From contig OZ005601.1 of assembly GCA_963930655.1 (NCBI GenBank), positions 21,576,921-21,640,920 on the forward strand: a stretch of DNA of 64,000 bases. Direction: 5' to 3'. The notes under the pieces are model-generated. The model was not told where the DNA came from and made no database searches. It saw only the letters and a program-made list of their open reading frames with translations. Below, piece by piece: positions 1-11,180 of the stretch. The position numbers and the translations under genes were made by a program. The DNA is from Myrica gale. Taxonomy: Eukaryota; Streptophyta; Magnoliopsida; Fagales; Myricaceae. Position 1 is the first letter of the stretch. Each line of letters begins with the position of its first letter.

Positions 1-347
1 CATCATCACTGATTTCTATATAGTATGTACCTCTTCTTTTTTTCTCGAATTCTATATAGTATGTACATTTCTACATATTCTTGTCTTCAAAGAATTTGTA
101 GTAGTGCATAGAAGGCAGAAATAATACTCTTTTGTTGTATAAAGGCTTGAATAAAGGGCTTTGATGATGTTTAATACTTAGAATCATGTTGCTTTAACAA
201 TCCTTCCACTGACCGTAAGCTCAGTTTAATAGCGGCGTCCATTACTATAAGGCAACGCTAGAGGTCTTCATGGTTCAAGTCATTACATAAATACTTTGTT
301 GGCATTCGGGGTGACTGATGAAGTAATTTTGTCCCTCTCCTTTGCAG
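1..347. other. Intronic left edge
   Basis: No gene begins here. The stretch is AT-rich and ends in a pyrimidine tract and TTTGCAG acceptor at 341-347, so it reads as an intron of the forward-strand gene whose exons follow at 348 and 1501. I found no convincing exon in it. Confidence 0.5.
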
Positions 348-1569
348 ATGAGGAGACAGGCTGGTATGATGGTCAGGTATGCATAATTCTAGTGTCTCTG
401 GCTTGATTCGGGATTGCTTATGCTTTGATACCGCACCTGTGTCATGCTTCTTTCTTTAGTTTACATTTCATCGTCAGAAAAGTGAGTACTATCCCTGGAA
501 GTAGAATTTTCAGCACACACGTATGCATGTGTTATTTACTCGTGAGTTACAGTTGTAACTCTAGGGCATAAAGTCGCAAATACATCCTCCTTATTTTGTG
601 GGAAGTTCTAATTAAGCACTGAAAGAATAAGTACAAAACCCTCTTCACGTCCTTGCCATTCTCACGGGCCATGATGCCTAATTGGGAAAAAGCTGTTTAC
701 TAGAATCTTAAACAAATAGCCACCTAAGTGATCATGGATAGCAATTCTTGACACTTTCGATTAAAATGTTTTGGGTTTTAGGGGGACACATGAGGAAAAG
801 CAAATCTCACTGGGGGAGGGAGGTCACTGACTTGATGCATTAAAAACATCCCCTCGCCGGAGCTCCAAGACTACTTGGTTTTGAAGGCCTCCTTTTGCCA
901 GCACTGGGAGCCTATAAGATTATGTGTGCAACCACTGAGTTACCATGAGAGAAACCCTTTACTTTTAGTCGCCACACAGGAGAGAATTTAGAAAGGAGTA
1001 GCACAGCAAGGAGGCTCTTAGGTTTCTTCTTCCTGTGATCTGTAGTCTAATAAAGAAAACGATATTCCTTTTCTTTTTGTAGTTTATGAGTTAGGGGATA
1101 AAGAAGAGTGTAGGAACACTTTTTGTGTGTGAGATGGAGATTTTGGGTGTATACGGGCTTTAGGTTGTAGTTATTTGTCAGTGTTCTCTTATACTCCATC
1201 TTTTGTTAGTCAATTTCTTTGTGATCATCTCCAAGGACAATTTCTTTGTGTTCATCTCCACCATTTCATCTAAGGATTTTAATCCGAACAGCTTAGTCTC
1301 AGTATATTGAGTTATTATTGCATTCCGCCATTACCTTATCTATTTTTTTTTTCTGATCCAGAAATCTCTATTTGTCACTGTTAGGTATTTCTCATTGATG
1401 CCTGCTTGTATATTTTCTGATGCTCCTAGGATTACTTCTTTTTTTTCAAGCGCAGATTTTGTTTACACATTTTGAAACTTGACTTGACCTTCCTCAACAG
1501 GTATGGGTGAAAACTACAGAAGTTTTGGCGGGTGACAGGCTCCTTGGTTCATTTTCTGTAACTTACTGA
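348..1569 (+). CDS. Partial gene: C-terminal exons of a DUF1230/CGLD27-like plastid protein
   Basis: Two exons are visible, 348-376 and 1501-1569. The first follows a TTTGCAG acceptor and ends at a CAG|GTATGC donor. Completed by one base from an upstream exon it reads DEETGWYDGQ. The second follows TCAACAG and reads VWVKTTEVLAGDRLLGSFS, then VTY and a stop. They join in phase. The ETGWYDGQ..W...EVL..DRLLGS pattern is what I recall for DUF1230 (Ycf36-like) proteins of plastids and cyanobacteria, called CGLD27 in Arabidopsis. Those proteins normally continue after GSF, so the last exon may instead end at a donor near 1559 (TTTTCT|GTAACT) and the gene run on, possibly to the small exon-like stretch at 3021-3066. 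The N-terminal part lies off the left edge. The family is recognised from memory and is moderately likely; the exon structure is more secure. Confidence 0.5.
377..1500 (+). other. Intron of the DUF1230-like gene
   Basis: A 1.1 kb AT-rich stretch between a GTATGC donor and a TCAACAG acceptor. It has no ORF above background and no repeat that I could delimit. Confidence 0.5.
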
Positions 1570-1886
1570 CTATTTACAGGCTCGGTCCAGATATATAGTG
1601 ATTTTTGCATGTTTGATGCTGGAGGCGCTTGTTTAGTCTGAATAAGGCAACATATGGTATATGAATTAATTTTTTTGTATTTTAATATTATTGGTTCCAT
1701 TAAGGTTGTTTTGAGCTAGATGAATTCTAGTACTACATCTGTGTCTAATGGCTGAAATTCAATGTGTTTCTAAAGGAAAATAAAGGGATGGTGCCGTTAG
1801 CAATATGCCGATACTTGCTGTTCTAGGAGTTATAGAAAAGGTTTTCAACCAAAAATTAGAGAATATAAACTTAGTATGTGGGATGA

Positions 1887-2797
1887 TGAAAAATCTTGTT
1901 TAAACCCTGTTAACACCTATAGGGGTAGAATAGGTCACCTACAGGGGTAGAATATGTGTTTTTCCCTATTTAAAAATTCAGTAACAATTTTAGAACAAGT
2001 CCTAAAATTGTCAAGTCTAGATCTGAATAATCAATCAACAAAATATATATGCAGCGGAATAATAAAATAAATATCAATCACATGAGACAATGATTTTGTT
2101 GACGAAGTGGAAAACCTTTGAACTTACCTTTCAAAGGAAAAACCACTCCGGGCTAGCAACCACCAAAAATTCACTAAGAAGTAAAACCTTACAACGGTGA
2201 TTCAGACACGGGCAACATTTAGTTGCTTGACTCTGACTACTCCGATGTAATAATCTAAGTAATCCAACCTAGACCCACTTCCTGCGTTTAACCCTCAGCT
2301 CTCTGAGGTTCTCTTATGCACTCTTCATGAACGTCCTTGTTCTTCAACACCGGGAACTCCGGCAGCCAAACTCCCACAAGAAGGTTGGTTTCAATGGTGA
2401 TTGAATCTAGATAACTGGAGAAAATCTGAACTGTTTATGAGCAAAGATATCTAAAGAATTTTCTCTATCTAGGGAGGAGGCTTGAAATTGAATAAAGCTT
2501 GGAATGGTATCCTCCAATTTTGTTGGTCGATTTCTCTATGTGTTTATAGAGTTGGTTGAGTTCTATTTCAAAAAGAATTATAAAAGGAATGAAATATTTC
2601 AAAATTCAAATTTTGAAATAGTTCAAAGATTTTGCATCACTAGCTCATTGTTTTTAACTCTTCATCTTGATGACGTCTTGTCCTTTCAAACTTTGAAAGA
2701 CTTCTTAATCTCTTCAACACATTGACCAAATTTAAAATACAACTCAATTTGAATTTGAATTTTGATACGGAATTACGACAACATTAAAACACAAACA
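1887..2797 (-). mobile_element. Solo LTR of the Copia family also present at 53.5-62.9 kb
   Basis: The segment runs TGAAAAATC...AAACACAAACA and is flanked on both sides by GATGA (1882-1886 and 2798-2802), a perfect 5-bp target duplication. Read in reverse it matches the LTRs at 53531-54551 and 61766-62858: the same run on TAGGTTGGATTA, GTCAAGCAACT, GCCCGTGT and CCTTTGAAAGGTTTTCCA is recognisable. No internal region, primer site or second LTR is present, so it is a solo LTR left by recombination. It sits 3' of the DUF1230-like exons, possibly within the gene's last intron. Confidence 0.88.
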
Positions 2798-2802
2798 GAT
2801 GA

Positions 2803-3534
2803 CATTTTTTTTTCATTTTTTGTGCTTTCTAAGGAAGACCTGGAGCATAATGGCTAATACCAATCTTAGGTTAGGTCTTGTGCCATGTAAAGTTTGTGGT
2901 GTGGTTTGCAGATGTATAGTCCTTCAAGTGAATGAAATGCCTTCTATAACATTGCATATGGGGATTGAAACTACGTAGATCCATCCGTTCTTTTGCATTT
3001 TGGTGACTCATTTTGCATAGCTCAAAAGGCGAGTCTGCAAGAGCATTCGAGCCAGACGCATTCTGAGGTGAACTTAGTCCTCCCTAATTACCCATCAGGA
3101 AGCTGCTATTTGATTCAGTGTATAGTCAGAAGCATACCTACAAGACCCATATTGCACCAGTCCTTTGTACTGCTCTATTTTTCCCATGTAATTACTCTGA
3201 AAATAGAATTGGATAGGTTATATTTTAGATGGGGTTAAATGTATATTTGGGCGTATACTTGCCAAGGATAACCTTTTGAGAGAGGCTGATGTGGGACGTA
3301 GGAAGCTTGAAGTATTTTTGGATGTAAAATTGAAGGACTTGGGTGCTGTCTTGGTTGCAAACTTGTTGGCTGAAACTATTCCATACTTAACGAAAAGTAG
3401 AAGCCAAAAAAGGGAAGGTGGGGGGATGAAAACCAAAACTTACAGGCAGAATATCAGAAAAAAGAGCCAGATGGCTAAGCTCTATTTTACTTTTTTTTTT
3501 TATTGCACCATTGGTCCTAGTGATATTGACTCGT
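2803..3534 (+). other. Possible last exon and coding remnants of the DUF1230-like gene
   Basis: At 3021-3066, after a CATAG acceptor, the sequence reads SKGESARAFEPDAF and then TGA. That resembles the C-terminal tail I recall for plant DUF1230 proteins. A further open stretch near 3270-3430 reads LLREADVGRRKLEVF and looks coding-like, but I do not recognise it. The exon that should link 1559 to 3021 was not found, so this is either a gene with an unresolved exon or a degraded 3' end. Confidence 0.3.
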
Positions 3535-3552
3535 GAAAAAATTAGCCCCACA

Positions 3553-3690
3553 ATTGCAAAAATAGTTCCTTGCGGTGACCATGTCGTGACTCGTGACAAA
3601 TAGGTGCCTTCTACTTTTAGGCGTTTAATATAGTTAACAGATTGCAAAAATAGGTCCTTGTGGTGACCGTGTCGTGACAAATAGATCCTT
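3553..3690 (+). repeat. Two tandem copies of the MULE-end unit
   Basis: ATTGCAAAAATAG(T/G)TCCTTG followed by GGTGACC(A/G)TGTCGTGAC occurs at 3553 and again at about 3642. The left end of the MULE-like element is therefore locally duplicated. Confidence 0.7.
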
Positions 3691-3699
3691 TCCTCTCCT

Positions 3700-4554
3700 A
3701 GTCGTTAAATAGTTTAACAGAAAATGCTAACGTGGAATCATATTTCATGTCATAGGTAATCAATACTTGACATGTGTTATCACTGCTGACTTGACATGCC
3801 ACATTAGAAAAAAAAATTAACAAATCTAAATACCCAAAAAAATAACTAAAATAAATAAACAAAAAAAAACTAATGAAAAAAACAATTGGGGTGTGGGAAG
3901 ATGGGGGTGGTAACTTTCTTTCACCACCCAACCCCTCTCTAGCAGTAGTTTTTGGACTTGAAGAAGGGATGAGCAGGGTTAGGTGGGTGGCCCTCCCATG
4001 TCCATCGGCGGCCGTGAAAGGATTCTCCGGGAAGACCTTGGCCTGAACTAGCAAGAGGAGGAGCACGAGGAAGAGGATAACATGCGAGATGCGGCACCAG
4101 TGACATCCATGTGCACCTTTGACACTCCTACAACACGTGCGGCAGGAGAACATGACACGCCCATAGCGCACACAACCGAGGTACTACTGACAAGTCATGA
4201 CAGCCCAACGATGCCCACAATTAGCATACCAGTCAGCCAGCCGCAGATATGTCATGACAAGCCCATGGCCACCACATGGTCTTGCCGTGACTTAGTGTCA
4301 CAATAGGGCATTGGCCCCCAGCCAAGCCAAGCAGCAGCAGATGACCAAGAGTGGCTAACCACAGCAGCCACCGCCGGCGGCGGAGCACCACCACCCTTAG
4401 CGGTGACCGGACGGAAAGTAATGAGCATGGCCTTGGGAGACGGAGGAGCACCACCACACAAGGAGGAGCATGGCGGCATCGCCACCGTATAGGACGACGG
4501 ACGGCGGCAAGATCAATATTTCAGGATCGCATCTTCAGAGATTGACCTTGATTA
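3700..4554. other. MULE interior without a recognisable gene
   Basis: The stretch is AT-rich first, then moderately GC-rich at 4000-4550. Short ORFs occur on both strands, but none has a domain, splice pattern or codon bias that supports a gene. Confidence 0.4.
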
Positions 4555-5087
4555 TGGTAGTTATTAAATAAATCTTATCTTCTAGAATTAGATATTTCTA
4601 GAAGATTATCTTTTGAATTTTGAAATCTTTTGAATTTTGAAGTTTTAGGAATTAGTCAAATCTCCTTAATTCTAGGGATTGTTTCCTTTGAATTTTGAAG
4701 ATTTGAATTAGATTTATTTGAATTGATTCGGTTAAGATTTTGAGTTGGTTAAGATTTTGTAAGCTCCTGAGAAGGCCTATATAAGCATTCCTCAGGAGCA
4801 GTAGAGAGCATTCATTCAGAGTATTGAGTATTGAGAGCTAGAGAGCTTTCTGAGTGTGGCCAAGCATAGACACGTTTATGCTAGTAACTTGGAAGGTAAT
4901 AACCTCTTATGTTGGGTGTGCTTGGGCTAATAACCCTTGTGCAATTGTTCTTGTGTTCTTGTGGTTCGAAGGACTAATAATCCTTAGACCACGTTCTTCG
5001 TAATAAAGAGTGAGGTATTCTTCGATTGGTGTGTGTTTGATCCTAAATTCTACGCTCGTGTGTTACTAGAAACGGTTTGGGAGGATC
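4555..5087 (+). mobile_element. Probable solo LTR of a second family
   Basis: The unit begins TGGTAG and is flanked by GATTA at 4550-4554 and 5088-5092. It carries an LTR-like promoter and terminator layout: a TATA box in CCTATATAAGC near 4773 and an AATAAA signal near 5001. The right end reads GGATC rather than the usual CA, so the exact edge is uncertain. No internal retroelement genes follow. Confidence 0.5.
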
Positions 5088-5316
5088 GATTACGGTGTTG
5101 GAGCAAATCGCATGGAGGAGTTGGTGATTGTTGTGGAGTCCTATACCGGGGACCTTAACCGGTCGGCCGCCCCTTGGGTCAAGGGGACTGGTCCCCGCTA
5201 CCCTAGACCTTCTCGTGCTTCCCAAACCTTTGCAGTCGATTCTGTCCCCATAGGTCATCTTTAGACTTTGTGAGGGGAGGGCCACTTGGCGGTGGACCAA
5301 GACCCAACCCTTTAGT

Positions 5317-6305
5317 CAGTGGCGAAACCAGGATCTAACTTGATAGAGGCGACTTCTAAGACGAAATGATAAAAAAATTTGTTTTCCTAAGTAATGCAAA
5401 AAGTGTCTTAGAGTTAAAATATCGAACATTTAGGGTTAAAAGCATTAGATTTTTTGAAATACATGTACCTTATATATGCTGAGATTGAGAAGTGGCAATT
5501 GGATCCTACAAGTCTGTATTTTTTGAAAATGTTGCAAAATGACTTCGTTCTCAATAGTTTTATAAAAAATTCAGTGTCAAATTTGAATGAGATAAATTGT
5601 TTCAAATTCACATTAATAATTAAAATTAGTAATTGAGGTTACACAAAATAGAAATAATAAACACGTTATGAGTATTAGATGGTTGCACACTAGCTGAAAT
5701 TTTTTTATGAGAAACTTATGCATTCTCTAAACAAAACAAAAATTATCAACTAATTCAATCTAAAAATTAACAAATTCACAATTATTATTCAAGCACTAAT
5801 TATTCACAAATTTCATAAATCATTAACCAAAATCACTCTATCCACATTTATTACCAACTCATCTTCAAGACAAACTTTTTTTTCCTTGACAACATTAACT
5901 AAAACTAGAAATCAAATGTTTAGAAAAAAAAAAACTAGAAATCAAATAAAGTTCAGCCCCACATGCACTAACATATGTGTGGGGATAGTCAAAATTTCAA
6001 ATGAACCGAAAAGATCACTGGCTACAGCCCATTGAGCTATAGAATGAGAAAAAAATATTTCTATTTCTAGGAACCCAAGACAAGAAACATGACTTGTCCC
6101 TTGAGAAGAAGCTTCTAAGTTTCAGCAAATTTTCCTCTTCATTTTTTTTCCATCTTTTTGTGTCTTATACAACCATAGATAGGGAAAAGAATTGCAAGGG
6201 GGGCACGACTGGGGTTGGTCAGGAAAAACCCATAGAAAAAATTTCTGTTTGGAGGAACCAACCTGGGCGGTGGCCCCCCACTGCCCCTTGCTTGTTCCGC
6301 CTGTA
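5317..6305. mobile_element. Non-autonomous hAT element (CAGTGGCG family)
   Basis: Its left end is CAGTGGCGAAACCAGG and its right end contains TTGTTCCGCCTG. The two copies of CCTTTAGT at 5309-5316 and 6306-6313 form a perfect 8-bp target duplication, typical of hAT. The terminus matches that of the gene-carrying hAT at 37898-39123. No transposase is present; the interior is AT-rich. Confidence 0.8.
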
Positions 6306-6509
6306 CCTTTAGTGATGGGAAAGGTAGGGGTTGCGAGTTTGCAGGACTTGTTCCTCTTTAACTTAAGGGTAGATCAAGTAGTCCTCCGTGTGCCTACTAA
6401 CCATCCCACCCCCTCTCCTTATCTCCTCTAGATGCAAGTACTACAGGTAGGGAAGGGTTGGTACCCTGTTTTGTTTTTTCAATCTATTTTATTAGTTAAT
6501 TTCATTTAC

Positions 6510-6830
6510 TAGGGGCGAACACAACCGGACCGCGGACCGGACCGGACCGCATTTATTAAAAAAATAAAAAATACTTTTTTTATAATTTTTAATACAAATT
6601 ATAAACTTAAAACGTTTAATTTTAATCTAAACTAAAACTTAACATTTTTATATGCACTTCCCCCTTTAAAATTAACCTAAAAAGATTAGAAAATTTTTAA
6701 AAAATTAAAAAAAATTAAAAAAATTAAAACCGGACCGGACCGCATTTAGTAAAATCGGACCACTTATAAGCGGTCCGGTCCGGTCCCTTAATATACTAGG
6801 ACCGGACCGCATTCCGATTTTTCAGCCCTA
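6510..6830. mobile_element. Short hAT-type MITE with CGGACCGGACCG subterminal motifs
   Basis: The 321-bp element starts TAGGGGCGAAC, ends TTCAGCCCTA and is flanked by TCATTTAC at 6502-6509 and 6831-6838, an exact 8-bp duplication. Both ends carry clustered CGGACCGGACCG motifs around an A/T-only core. It resembles the hAT ends at 15929 and 21765 in its TAGGG(G/C)(C/T)GAA terminus. Confidence 0.88.
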
Positions 6831-7007
6831 TCATTTACTTTCTTTTTGTCTTATTTTATTTTTTTATCGTTATTTACATTTGTTAAGATCTTTTTAGTTT
6901 TTCATGACGTGGCATAAACAGACCGGCATTTTCGTTAGCCATAAGGGATGAAAGAATCTATTTGTCATGACATGGTCCCCATTGGGATATAATTGTCTAA
7001 TTTTTTA

Positions 7008-7721
7008 CCTCAATGACAAACTTGTTGCGAGCCAATTCCATATGGATTGTAGTGCAATTAAGCATAGACTTTCTATAAAGGAGGAGATGTCAACCGAGCC
7101 AAAGCTCGCTGACACATCTTTTTTAGGTTTATGAGAGAAATTTGTTGCACCTTACATGTGTATTTCGAATAAATTTGGTTTGATTGAAAGATAGACTGAT
7201 AGAGTTAAGAGCGCAAGTACAAACTTAGGACACTCAAATTAGCTTTACAACTCGAATATGAGTTAAGTCGAAAACTTTCTTCTATTCCAATGGTAAAAAA
7301 TCTGACATTTCAATTATTGAGCTATCTCATGTGGAAATAGTTTGCGTGGATTGACCAATTACAACGTCACTCTTTTGTCTGTTGGTACCAATCCTAATTA
7401 TTATCATTGCAAATTACATGGTAACGCATGTTCAAATTTTAAAAAATTAAATATAAAAATTGAGGCAGATTTGCTTTAACATAAGAGAAGTTATGAAAGT
7501 AGAGAATCCATTGGACAGGCATACGAGTTTTTATTCTATCCAAATAACTTCTTTTTTTGGGTGCATTCAAACAAGGGCTAAACATAAAAATTTGTAGTAA
7601 ATTTTTTTGACCCATCCAAATAAACGCATGACTCGCAGGAGGTATATAGATTCTTCAACATTTTTCTAGAAAGCTTGTTAAAAAACAAAAGCAGCCCATA
7701 AGAAAAGTATCATCACATTAC
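7008..7721. other. AT-rich intergenic stretch
   Basis: I see no gene, structured RNA or delimitable repeat here. Confidence 0.4.
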
Positions 7722-9282
7722 ATGTGTGAATCTATCACTCATCCAAAAAGCTTAAGCTGATAGGAAGAGGGAGATTTTATTATTTGAATTATATTCTCTA
7801 ACACTCTCCCTCACGTGTGGGCCAGACTCTCTTCTAATTGTGAGGCCCAACACGTGCCATAATTAATTGAAATTAGGATAGAGTGCGGAGTCAGGCCTCG
7901 AACTTGGGACCTTGGCTCCGATACCATGTTGAAATAGTAAAAGGAACAAAGAGAATGAAGAATGCTTTGTATATTCAGAGGTGTTGATGAACCAAGATAA
8001 AATTTTACAATGAGTAGCTTCCCATACCTCGAGACGATCAGCGAAATCATCCGCAGTTTCCTTATCAACTTTCTGAGGTTCCGTTTTATCACCTGTTACA
8101 AAACGTCATAACCGACGACCAATGAGAAAGACCGACATTTGCTGGGCCCAAGCATTATAGTTGGAGTCATCCAAAACAATATCGATAGGTTGAAGGACAT
8201 TAACATCATTAGTGGAAGCCATAATGGAGAGATGCTGACCGAATTAGAGCAAATGGAGGGCACGGTTGAAACCAGTGCGAAAAACTGTGCAGGGTCGCTG
8301 GAGGTTCGACGGAGCTCCGACGTACGGACGGTGGCGATTGGCGGAAGATTCCTGATGGGGGAGGCCGGAATGTCTCCCGGCAGTGGGCGATGGTGAACGG
8401 AGGCCGGCGTAGAGGATGGCCGGATTGAGCTGGAGGTCGCCGGACTGGATCTAGGCCGGAATGTTTTCCGGCGGTGGGCGGCGGTGAACGGCGGCCAGTG
8501 CAGAGGATGGCCGGACTGAGCTGGGGTTTCCGGACTGGATTTGGGCCGGACGGAGACAGGATCTGGGCCGGACAATTCGGGGCTGAGGCGTGAACTGGGC
8601 CAGGCGAAACCGAGTGAACTGGGTCGGGCTGAACTGGACGGGTCAGAACTGTGCTGGACCTTCGGGCTGAATTGGGCTGGATCGGGTGAGAAGATGGGCC
8701 GGCTTGCGGGCGCGTGAGATCAGACGAAGGGCGTGTGGTGGGCGCGTGAGATCAGACGAAGGGCGCGTGGTGAGCGCGTGGTACGATGCCTTGGTGGCGC
8801 GTGTAGGCGCGTGCGAAGGAAGGATGAGCGGCAGAACCTTAGGACGGCACGTGCGAGCGCGTGGAACGTCAGACCAGGACGTTCTTTCCACCAAAGAAGA
8901 CTATGAGACTCGTAGAATCGATTTGAGATATAGAAACACCAAAAATCGAAGAACAGAGGTCCAGATTTTAGTGAAAGAACAACGCAATGGAAGTACCCAC
9001 AAAAAGATAGCCAGAGAAATCGATTTAAGGTATTAACAGACCGAAAATCGATTGACGGAAGGCTCCGATACCATGTTAATCTATCACTCATCCTAAAAGC
9101 TTAAGCTGATAGGAAGAGAGAGATTTTATTATTTGAATTATATTCTCTAACACTCCCCCTCACGTGTGGGCCAGACTCTCTTCTAATTGGGAGGCCCAAC
9201 ACGTGTAATATTTAATTGAAATTGGGATAGAGTGCGGAGTCAGGCCTCGAACTTGAGACCTTGGTTCTGATACCATATCAAG
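7722..9282 (-). mobile_element. Deleted Copia-type retroelement with about 205-bp terminal direct repeats
   Basis: Two direct repeats of about 205 bp lie at 7722-7930 and 9076-9282. They share ATCTATCACTCATCC, AGCTTAAGCTGATAGG, TCACGTGTGGGCCAGAC and CAGGCCTCGAAC blocks. Read in reverse, the right repeat is followed at once by TGGTATCGGAGCC (complement of 9063-9075), a tRNA-Met-type primer binding site. The element therefore runs on the minus strand with short LTRs. The interior holds a GC-rich leader and the start of gag only, with no protease, integrase or reverse transcriptase. I could not fix a target duplication. Confidence 0.72.
7928..8222 (-). pseudogene. Copia gag N-terminal fragment
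   Basis: From the ATG at 8222 the minus strand reads MASTNDVNVLQPIDIVL, then NYNAWAQQMSVFL. This is the usual opening of a Copia gag (DUF4219/UBN2 type), with the conserved W-x2-(Q/K) block. A TGA interrupts at GRRL*RF; the frame then continues through DFADRLEVWEA to the LTR edge. Only about 95 codons remain of a gag that is normally several hundred residues. Confidence 0.65.
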
Positions 9283-9796
9283 TTTCATCTCAATACCAAT
9301 TGACAATAGGAAGAGGTGACCCAACAAGTATATTAATCACAAGATTAAATGATCACTAATCAATGTGTGACTTTAACAATATACCTGTATTGAACATTTT
9401 TAAATATTGATTAGAAGATTTTGAATAGGGAGAGAGAAGAGAAAAACAGTAAAATTAATAGCGTACATGCACTTGGCTTGGTCTCACAATTTCTCAAAGT
9501 TGAGGTACATCAGCAGGTCCACAGCAATGTCAGTTTCAGGAGACGGCGCAGTAAGTCGGTCCTCCTACCACTTCAGAAACAAAAAGCACCAAAGTAAAAA
9601 ATTGCGGAGATGGGGGACCCACCAATGAAGCTGAAATCAGGAATGGTTCTGGGTTCATGCATCTTACCCTATTTTCGACGCCTCGCTTCAGCCTTCACCT
9701 TCGCAACTTTATTGTTAATTACAAGATATTTAACATAAGCGAGAAGAGCGTTTTCGGATTGATTTATTTTTTCTTCTTTTTTTTTATGAGCAACCA
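9283..9796 (+). other. Upstream region of the RTE1-like gene
   Basis: This intergenic stretch leads into the likely transcribed leader of the RTE1-like gene. I see no secure TATA box or repeat; GC content rises from about 9600. Confidence 0.3.
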
Positions 9797-9961
9797 TTGA
9801 TTTCTTCTCAGAATATAAATCATGCGGACTTGCCTGCAATGAACAACAACATGAACACCACAGCTTCTTCTCTATTAACCTCGAGATCTTCAGCTTTATC
9901 TTGGCCGGCTTTTTCTACCGGAGCATTTCAGACTCGGGCTCTGTGTCACTGTCCTCTTCAG
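9797..9961 (+). other. Possible 5' exon of the RTE1-like gene
   Basis: The stretch is richer in GC than its surroundings and ends at a CTTCAG|GTCAGT donor at 9961/9962. A matching TAATGCAG acceptor lies at about 11079, upstream of the RTE1 start. It holds a short open frame, but that frame does not run into the RTE1 coding exon, so I read it as a 5' untranslated exon. Confidence 0.35.
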
Positions 9962-10082
9962 GTCAGTATTATAGTACCTTTGGTCACCCACTAAGTTTCA
10001 ACGACTTGAATGAGAGTTATGCGTGGATTGGATCTTGCTCCTCTTCAATGTGTTCATGGATTTTGTGAAGAACCCACCCTTG

Positions 10083-10211
10083 GTTCGTTTGGTTGCCGAG
10101 AAAATCGTGGGAAAATCCTTGTAAAATGGAATTTAAGCTGCCCATTTTATTTCTTTACATAATGTTTGTTTGCCCTAAAATTTGGATCCCAAAAATTCCA
10201 ACCAAACGAAC
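10083..10211. mobile_element. 129-bp MITE with perfect 13-bp TIRs
   Basis: GTTCGTTTGGTTG at 10083-10095 is repeated exactly inverted (CAACCAAACGAAC) at 10199-10211, around an AT-rich core. No target duplication was clear. It lies in the putative first intron of the RTE1-like gene. Confidence 0.7.
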
Positions 10212-11180
10212 AGACTTCAAAATTTTCAACTTTTACACGTACATTGTGTGTTGAGGCCATAAGAGAGATGAAGGCTGCTACGTTCAGAGTATGGCCTTAA
10301 ATAGCTAAGTGGATCCTTATAATTGGCTCATAATAATTGAGATAAGGCAAAGTCTGCAATGATATTGGGTTTTCATAGAAAGCCATGTTTTGCCCAAATT
10401 GAAAATTTGAAAGGATGTTTATCCAAAAAATATTTCCGACTGGAAGAATGATTTGACTAAATTGTATTTAGTTACATCTTTCTTAAAGGTGGGCTAAGTG
10501 GGAAAGAATGGACTTTGGAGTTCAAAACCATTGTCATAGCTGATCTGGGAAATCCTAGGTGTTTAACAGTTTGTTGGATGCTGGTTGGCACAGTAGATGG
10601 CGTATTATTTGTTGTTCTTTGGTCTAAATGTTATTTGTTTTTTTGTTCAGTAGGATGGCATATAAGTTTCAATACAACGGATTACTTGGATAATAAATTC
10701 AGTGTTTTCTCCCACTCTCTTCTTTCGGACAAGTGTGACTATAAGAAAAAGTGATCTATGGCAAATTGGAAATATGATGATGCGCGTAGAAGTAGATGAC
10801 AGTTTATTTTAAAATTTTCTTCCTCAGGATAGCATTTGCTGGCTTGACTCTAGGTTGAAACAATCTAGTAGATTTTGGTAACATTTACATTATTTTGGAG
10901 CTCGTGTGGTGTGCAATTAGTTGTGAGGGTTCCTGCTGATGCTATGGCTTAATGAGCCTGGGGAAATGCTTTTCCATTTTTGTTTACTCTGAAATCGTTT
11001 AATTGTATGATTGTAATTGTACCCTGTTATTTGTCTTTTTCTTCCCTAACAACGCCTACAATGTTGTGGTTAATGCAGAATATCTCTATTATACTGGTGA
11101 AAGAAGAATGATGTGCTAAGTTTGCTTACTCATTTGGTACAAATAATATGAAAATTCACCATCTGTCAGTGGACATTTAG

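Larger units (their letters stand above)
3535..7007. mobile_element. MULE-like element with long diverged terminal inverted repeats, hosting three other insertions
   Basis: The left end (GAAAAAATTAGCCCC, then GGTGACCATGTCGTGACAAATAG) reappears inverted at the right end (CTATTTGTCATGACATGGTCC, then CTAATTTTTTAC near 6965-7006). Similarity continues inward for roughly 200 bp, including CTAACG and ATGCCAC blocks. That fits a Mutator-like long TIR. I could not define a clean 9-bp duplication. No transposase is visible. The interior holds an LTR-like unit and two hAT elements, so it is an old, non-autonomous insertion. Confidence 0.5.

Noticed and set aside
3698-4171. A 157-codon minus-strand frame
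   Set aside because: Low-complexity translation of T-rich transposon DNA without domain or codon bias.
8096-8575. A 159-codon minus-strand frame, Pro/Ser-rich
   Set aside because: It overlaps the Copia leader and the gag start in another frame; a shadow of retroelement sequence.
9797-9994. A 65-codon open frame before the RTE1-like gene
   Set aside because: It does not connect in frame to the RTE1 coding exon; it reads better as a 5' untranslated exon.
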